Source: Clostridiales bacterium (GTDB taxonomy: Bacteria; Bacillota; Clostridia; Clostridiales; Caloramatoraceae). Taken from it: a stretch of 9,083 nucleotides of DNA. Location of the stretch: positions 1 to 9,083 of the forward strand of contig JAOAFH010000055.1 of NCBI GenBank assembly GCA_026416355.1. The letters run 5' to 3'. This document shows, in pieces, positions 6,308 to 9,083 of this stretch. Numbering within the stretch: position 1 is the first letter of the stretch; each line of letters opens with the position of its first letter. The notes under the pieces are model-generated. The model saw only the letters and a list, made by a program, of their open reading frames with translations. It searched no databases and had not been told where the DNA came from. The translations under genes were made by a program, and so were the position numbers.

Positions 6308-7006
6308 ATGATAATAAATGACTATATTAACGTAATTAAAACCTCAAAGCTATTTTTAGGAATATCTGAAGATGAAATTCTTTCTTTATTAAATTGCCTA
6401 TCTCCTAAAATTATTACATTTGAAAAAAATGAATTCATTGTAAATATAGGTGATGAAATAAGAAACTTTGGCTTAATACTAGAAGGTGAAGCAATTATTA
6501 TTAAAGAAAAGGCCGATGGAAATAGAGTTGTTATGTCTGTTGTTAAAAAAGGTGATATGTTTGGTGAAATGTTTGTTTTTTCAAGCAAAAGAACTTGGCC
6601 TGTATCTGTAAAGACTCAATCAAGCTGCAAAATTTTATTCTTTACAAACTCCGACCTTATCACAAGATGTGGCAGAAATTGTTCTTGGCATGTTGGTTTA
6701 TTAAGGAACTTTATTACTCTAATATCTGATAAATCATTAACACTTAATAAAAAAGTTGAGTATTTGACAATCAAAAGTATTCGTGGAAAGCTTTGTTCAT
6801 ATCTATATGAGCAATATAGGCAAAGCAAAAATTCTACTTTCATATTACCTTTAAATAGAAACGAGTTAGCTGATTTTTTAAATGTATCAAGACCTTCATT
6901 ATCCCGCGAAATCTGTCAACTTCGAGATGAGGGAGTTATTGATTTTCATTTATCAACATTCAAGATCAAAAATATTGAAAAACTTATTAGCTATTGTGAT
7001 TGCTAA
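6308..7006 (+). CDS. Crp/Fnr-family transcriptional regulator (HcpR-like)
   Basis: 232-residue cytoplasmic DNA-binding regulator. An N-terminal cyclic-nucleotide-binding-type beta-barrel (about 15-120) includes GLILEGEAIIIKE (55-67) and VVKKGDMFGEMFVFSS (78-93). A dimer helix follows, then a C-terminal winged helix (about 150-225). The helix-turn-helix reads NRNELADFLNVSRPSLSREICQ; the recognition helix has RPSLSR where Fnr and Crp have a Glu-containing VETISR/RETVGR. There is no Fnr-like N-terminal cysteine cluster, so the signal is not an Fnr-type Fe-S cluster; haem or NO sensing, as in some HcpR proteins, is inference. The ATG at 6308 is chosen because GGAGGTG (6298-6304) precedes it properly; an upstream in-frame ATG (6296) overlaps that site. 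Being divergent from hcp and beside a shared operator, it is the likely regulator of hcp and the hemerythrin operon. Confidence 0.92.
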   Translation: MIINDYINVIKTSKLFLGISEDEILSLLNCLSPKIITFEKNEFIVNIGDEIRNFGLILEGEAIIIKEKADGNRVVMSVVKKGDMFGEMFVFSSKRTWPVSVKTQSSCKILFFTNSDLITRCGRNCSWHVGLLRNFITLISDKSLTLNKKVEYLTIKSIRGKLCSYLYEQYRQSKNSTFILPLNRNELADFLNVSRPSLSREICQLRDEGVIDFHLSTFKIKNIEKLISYCDC

Positions 7007-7009
7007 ACA

Positions 7010-7047
7010 AAAGAACACATCCACTTTCATAACAAGATGTGTTCTTT
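7010..7047. terminator. Bidirectional terminator between regulator and hemerythrin operon
   Basis: Perfect 12-bp stem (AAAGAACACATC at 7010-7021, GATGTGTTCTTT at 7036-7047) with a 14-base loop. The plus strand continues as CTTTTTT. On the minus strand the right side gives TTTTGTTT. It lies between the convergent stops at 7006 and 7053. Confidence 0.88.
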
Positions 7048-7052
7048 CTTTT

Positions 7053-7607
7053 TTATTGATACTTTTTCTCTAGTTTTTCTAACATCTTTATATATTTTTC
7101 TTGTATTCCTTCTCTACTCATCTCTTCTTCAAACTTTTCACATTCATTGGTTACCTTATTTAAAGTTTCATTGCTAAGTTCTCTTTTTGCAAGTTGATAA
7201 ACAACATTGTCTTCTGTATCTATATGTTTGTGTAATAAATGTGTATATGAAATAGCATTAGCTATAACATCAACCTTCGCATCTTTATCTCCCTGTTTTA
7301 CCTTTTTCAATGATTCTTCAAGCTGTTTAATATAATTTCTGCCTAAATCATGTTCTACTAACATACCAAAATTAACAACTTTTTCTGCTGCTCCTTTAAT
7401 TTCATCAACCATTCTATTAAAAAGAAGCTTTTCTTCTTTGCCATGGTGATGTTTGTCTGCATAATTTCTCACAAAATCAATCATATCTTCAAAATCTTTA
7501 AAGTCAATCTCCATTCCATTCATAATGTTAATACATGCTTTTCTAATAACTGCCAACATTCTTTTTATATATTTATGTTCATCTACCATTAAATTAATTG
7601 CATCCAT
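7053..7607 (-). CDS. Hemerythrin-domain protein (HHE cation-binding, full ligand set)
   Basis: 184-residue helical protein of the hemerythrin/HHE family, which binds a non-haem di-iron centre. Members carry or sense O2 or NO, or repair Fe-S clusters. Candidate iron ligands occur in the usual order: His11 (VDEHKY), His54 with Glu58 (HHHGKEEKLLF), His86 (LVEHDLGR), and His128 with Glu132 (HKHIDTEDNVVY). A charged helical tail (about 145-184) extends past the domain. The start at 7607 is chosen over the upstream ATG at 7625 because AAGGAGTT stands six bases before it; the longer form would add MKGVNI. It is the second gene of a two-gene operon, about 56 bases after the smaller hemerythrin-like gene, and no operator copy of its own is seen. 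Context with hcp suggests protection against NO or O2. Confidence 0.9.
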   Translation of the reverse strand: MDAINLMVDEHKYIKRMLAVIRKACINIMNGMEIDFKDFEDMIDFVRNYADKHHHGKEEKLLFNRMVDEIKGAAEKVVNFGMLVEHDLGRNYIKQLEESLKKVKQGDKDAKVDVIANAISYTHLLHKHIDTEDNVVYQLAKRELSNETLNKVTNECEKFEEEMSREGIQEKYIKMLEKLEKKYQ

Positions 7608-7663
7608 AATATTAACTCCTTTCATATTGGACAGTTTTGTGGTGTAAATACTTATATAAACTT

Positions 7664-8074
7664 TTAATCTTTAATTAATTTATACAGTTCTCTTTCTTCT
7701 CTATCAATTCTATTTAACAATACTTCATATATAGCATTGGTTTCTTTAATAAATCCTTGTATATCACTTTTAATTTTGCTACTTGTATTGTACTTTATTT
7801 TAAAGTTACTAAATAAATTTGTAACTTCCATCATCTCATCAATATATTTTTTCCCAAAATTATTGTGTTTTATGTCATTACTATTTAATAATTTAGGATA
7901 TAAATACCTATCTTCATTTAACAAATGAATCTTTAGCTTTCCACTAATTGTGTTTAAACCTTTTACTATTTCATCTAAATGACCTTCAATAGTCCCATTT
8001 TTTATGTAACCTTTAACTTCATTAAATATATCCATAATTTCGCTATGCTGTCTTTTTAAATTTTCTATATTCAT
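7664..8074 (-). CDS. Small hemerythrin-like (HHE) protein with reduced ligand set
   Basis: 136-residue helical protein. Its first two helices match the hemerythrin/HHE family: His10 (KRQHSEI) and KLKIHLLNEDRYLYP with His50 and Glu54. The last helix has NRIDREERELYKLI, with Arg122 where a canonical histidine ligand would sit, and no histidine aligned with the third helix ligand is evident (His70 is nearby). I recall related small HHE proteins with this R-I-x-R-E-E pattern, so it may be a family trait and not decay. The metal site is probably different from that of the neighbour. The ATG is preceded by AAAGGATGGTG. It is the first gene of the operon, directly downstream of the second GTAAC-N4-GATAC operator. 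Confidence 0.82.
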   Translation of the reverse strand: MNIENLKRQHSEIMDIFNEVKGYIKNGTIEGHLDEIVKGLNTISGKLKIHLLNEDRYLYPKLLNSNDIKHNNFGKKYIDEMMEVTNLFSNFKIKYNTSSKIKSDIQGFIKETNAIYEVLLNRIDREERELYKLIKD

Positions 8075-8108
8075 ATATATACACCATCCTTTATTAATAT
8101 TTTATATT

Positions 8109-8157
8109 TGCTTTAATATTAGCATAGCTAATTAATAAATTCTGTATCTTATGTTAC
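8109..8157 (-). promoter_or_regulatory. Predicted activator-dependent promoter of hemerythrin operon
   Basis: The minus-strand extended -10 TGCTAATAT (hexamer TAATAT, plus 8116-8121) predicts a start near 8109 and a 35-base leader. The -35 position (CAGAAT) is poor. The palindrome at 8144-8157 is centred at -41.5 from this start, the same geometry as at hcp. Confidence 0.55.
8144..8157. promoter_or_regulatory. Crp/Fnr-type operator (GTAAC-N4-GATAC), copy 2, upstream of hemerythrin operon
   Basis: GTAACATAAGATAC on the minus strand (plus GTATCTTATGTTAC) differs from copy 1 at one of 14 positions when copy 1 is read on the opposite strand. It keeps the GTA-N8-TAC symmetry. It lies 70 bases upstream of the ATG of the small hemerythrin-like gene. 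Confidence 0.65.
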
Positions 8158-8191
8158 AAACTTAAGGTTTGCAAATAATTTCAAAAAATAA

Positions 8192-8212
8192 TGGAGGACA
8201 TAACGTCCTCCA
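8192..8212 (-). terminator. Intrinsic terminator of the dehydratase activase-type gene
   Basis: Perfect 8-bp stem TGGAGGAC/GTCCTCCA with a 5-base loop. On the minus strand it is followed by TTATTTTTTG. It is 33 bases after the stop at 8245. Confidence 0.88.
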
Positions 8213-8215
8213 AAA

Positions 8216-8241
8216 GTTAAATGTGATATGGCTACCAGTTA
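8216..8241 (-). repeat. 26-base 3'-end repeat, copy 2
   Basis: Begins three bases after the stop codon of the activase-type gene (minus TAACTGGTAGCCATATCA...) and matches the copy at the hcp stop (4466-4491) at 22 of 26 positions. It lies between the stop and the terminator stem. Confidence 0.5.
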
Positions 8242-8244
8242 ATT

Positions 8245-9083
8245 TTATTGTTCTTCTGCTACGCTTGCCTCTTTTAGAACATGGCTATCTATATATTTTT
8301 GTGCTGATTCTAATATTCTTCTATGTGCCACAGACATCATAAGCTTTAATCTATTTACTTGGTTAACTTCACTTGCACCAGGGTCATAGTCTATTGCAAC
8401 AATATTTACATCACTGTATCTTTCTCTTAGTGCCTTTGCAACACCTTTTCCCGTAACATGGTTTGGTAAACATGCAAATGGTTGAAGACAAGCAATATTT
8501 GGCACTCCCATTTCAATAAGCTCAATCATTTCTGCTGTTAACAGCCATCCTTCTCCTGTTTGGTTTCCTAAATCTATTATTTCCTTTGCCTTTTCTGCCA
8601 AGTGGTATATTGTTGTTGGGGCCTCATATCTAGTTGATTTTTCAAGCTCTTTTCGAATAATGTTCCTATATCCTTCAACAATTTTTATAGTAGCAGTTCC
8701 TATTATTTTTGCCTTTTTAGTTCCTGATAGATACCTGTATTTATAATCCGTATCATAGGCACTATATAGGAAAAAGTCAACTAAATCTGGAACAACTGCC
8801 TCTCCACCTTCGTTTTCAATAAGCCTTACAATATCATTATTTGCTGTTGGATGGAATTTAACAAGTATCTCTCCAACTACTCCAACCCTTGGCTTTCTTA
8901 TATTTTCTATTTCAACTGCCTCAAAATCTTTTATCATCTGTGATACAACTTTTTTGTATTCAAATATACTTCCACTTCTAACAACCTTTCTACATCTTTC
9001 AATCCACTTTTCATATAGCTTATCGCATATTCCTTTTTCTTTTTCATATGGTCTTGTTCTATATAGTAGTCTCATTATTAAAT
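8245..9083 (-). CDS. 2-hydroxyacyl-CoA dehydratase activase-related protein, C-terminal part (5' end outside window)
   Basis: The frame is open through the right edge. The ATG at 9073-9075 has no ribosome binding site and is preceded by in-frame codons, so it is probably internal. The visible 278 residues resemble the C-terminal region of the very large (about 1,400 aa) proteins that join a BadF/BcrA-type ATPase activase to DUF2229 and a dehydratase-like domain. Signatures, counted from that Met, are RTRPYEKEKG (6-15), PRVGVVGEILVKFHPTANND (62-81), GEGWLLTAEM (174-183), CLQPFACLPNHVTGKG (196-211) and the ending AIDYDPGASEVNQVNRLKL. Such activators use ATP to push electrons from an Fe-S cluster onto radical 2-hydroxyacyl-CoA dehydratases of amino acid fermentation. 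The role of this long fused form is not established, to my knowledge. It ends in its own terminator. Confidence 0.85.
   Translation of the reverse strand, partial: LIMRLLYRTRPYEKEKGICDKLYEKWIERCRKVVRSGSIFEYKKVVSQMIKDFEAVEIENIRKPRVGVVGEILVKFHPTANNDIVRLIENEGGEAVVPDLVDFFLYSAYDTDYKYRYLSGTKKAKIIGTATIKIVEGYRNIIRKELEKSTRYEAPTTIYHLAEKAKEIIDLGNQTGEGWLLTAEMIELIEMGVPNIACLQPFACLPNHVTGKGVAKALRERYSDVNIVAIDYDPGASEVNQVNRLKLMMSVAHRRILESAQKYIDSHVLKEASVAEEQ

Noticed and set aside
6322..6843. Minus-strand frames inside the Crp/Fnr-type regulator
   Set aside because: They are shadows of a gene with clear domain motifs on the other strand.
9073..9075. ATG as true start of the activase-type protein
   Set aside because: The frame stays open upstream to the window edge, there is no ribosome binding site, and the visible part matches only the C-terminal region of a much larger protein.

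Overview
The window looks like chromosomal DNA of a strictly anaerobic, AT-rich Firmicute (class Clostridia). The basis is the AT-rich codon use, AGGAGG-type ribosome binding sites, use of TTG and GTG starts, short intergenic spaces with compact hairpin terminators, and the gene content: class I Hcp, hemerythrin-domain proteins, and a large 2-hydroxyacyl-CoA dehydratase activase-type protein. No mobile gene, rRNA, tRNA or CRISPR array was seen.

Left part (1-1792): the 3' end of a Fur-family metal regulator converges on a two-gene operon for a split ThrE-type exporter (YjjP-like then YjjB-like, minus strand). The convergent genes overlap by 11 bases inside a perfect 15-bp bidirectional terminator stem. 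An intergenic stretch follows; it contains a well-spaced Shine-Dalgarno with a 13-codon micro-ORF and the terminator of the next gene.

Middle (1793-4488): a monocistronic cytoplasmic GH31 alpha-glucosidase (minus strand) with both catalytic aspartates, then a 320-base gene-free stretch with two imperfect inverted repeats.

Right-centre (4489-8157): an apparent nitrosative/oxidative-stress regulon. hcp (hybrid cluster protein, minus) is divergent from a Crp/Fnr-family regulator (plus). Next to the regulator, convergent with it, is a two-gene operon of hemerythrin-domain proteins (minus). A 14-bp imperfect palindrome of form GTAWC-N4-GWTAC occurs upstream of hcp and again upstream of the hemerythrin operon. 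In both cases its centre falls at -41.5 relative to the start site predicted from a good -10 box, the classic class II Crp/Fnr activator position. The simplest reading is that the divergent regulator (HcpR-like) activates hcp and the hemerythrin genes together; the same hcp-side site lies just downstream of the regulator's own likely promoter, so autorepression is plausible.

Right edge (8245-9083): the C-terminal part of a large acyl-CoA dehydratase activase-type protein, open through the window end, with its own terminator. A 26-base sequence at its 3' end is repeated (22/26) at the 3' end of hcp.
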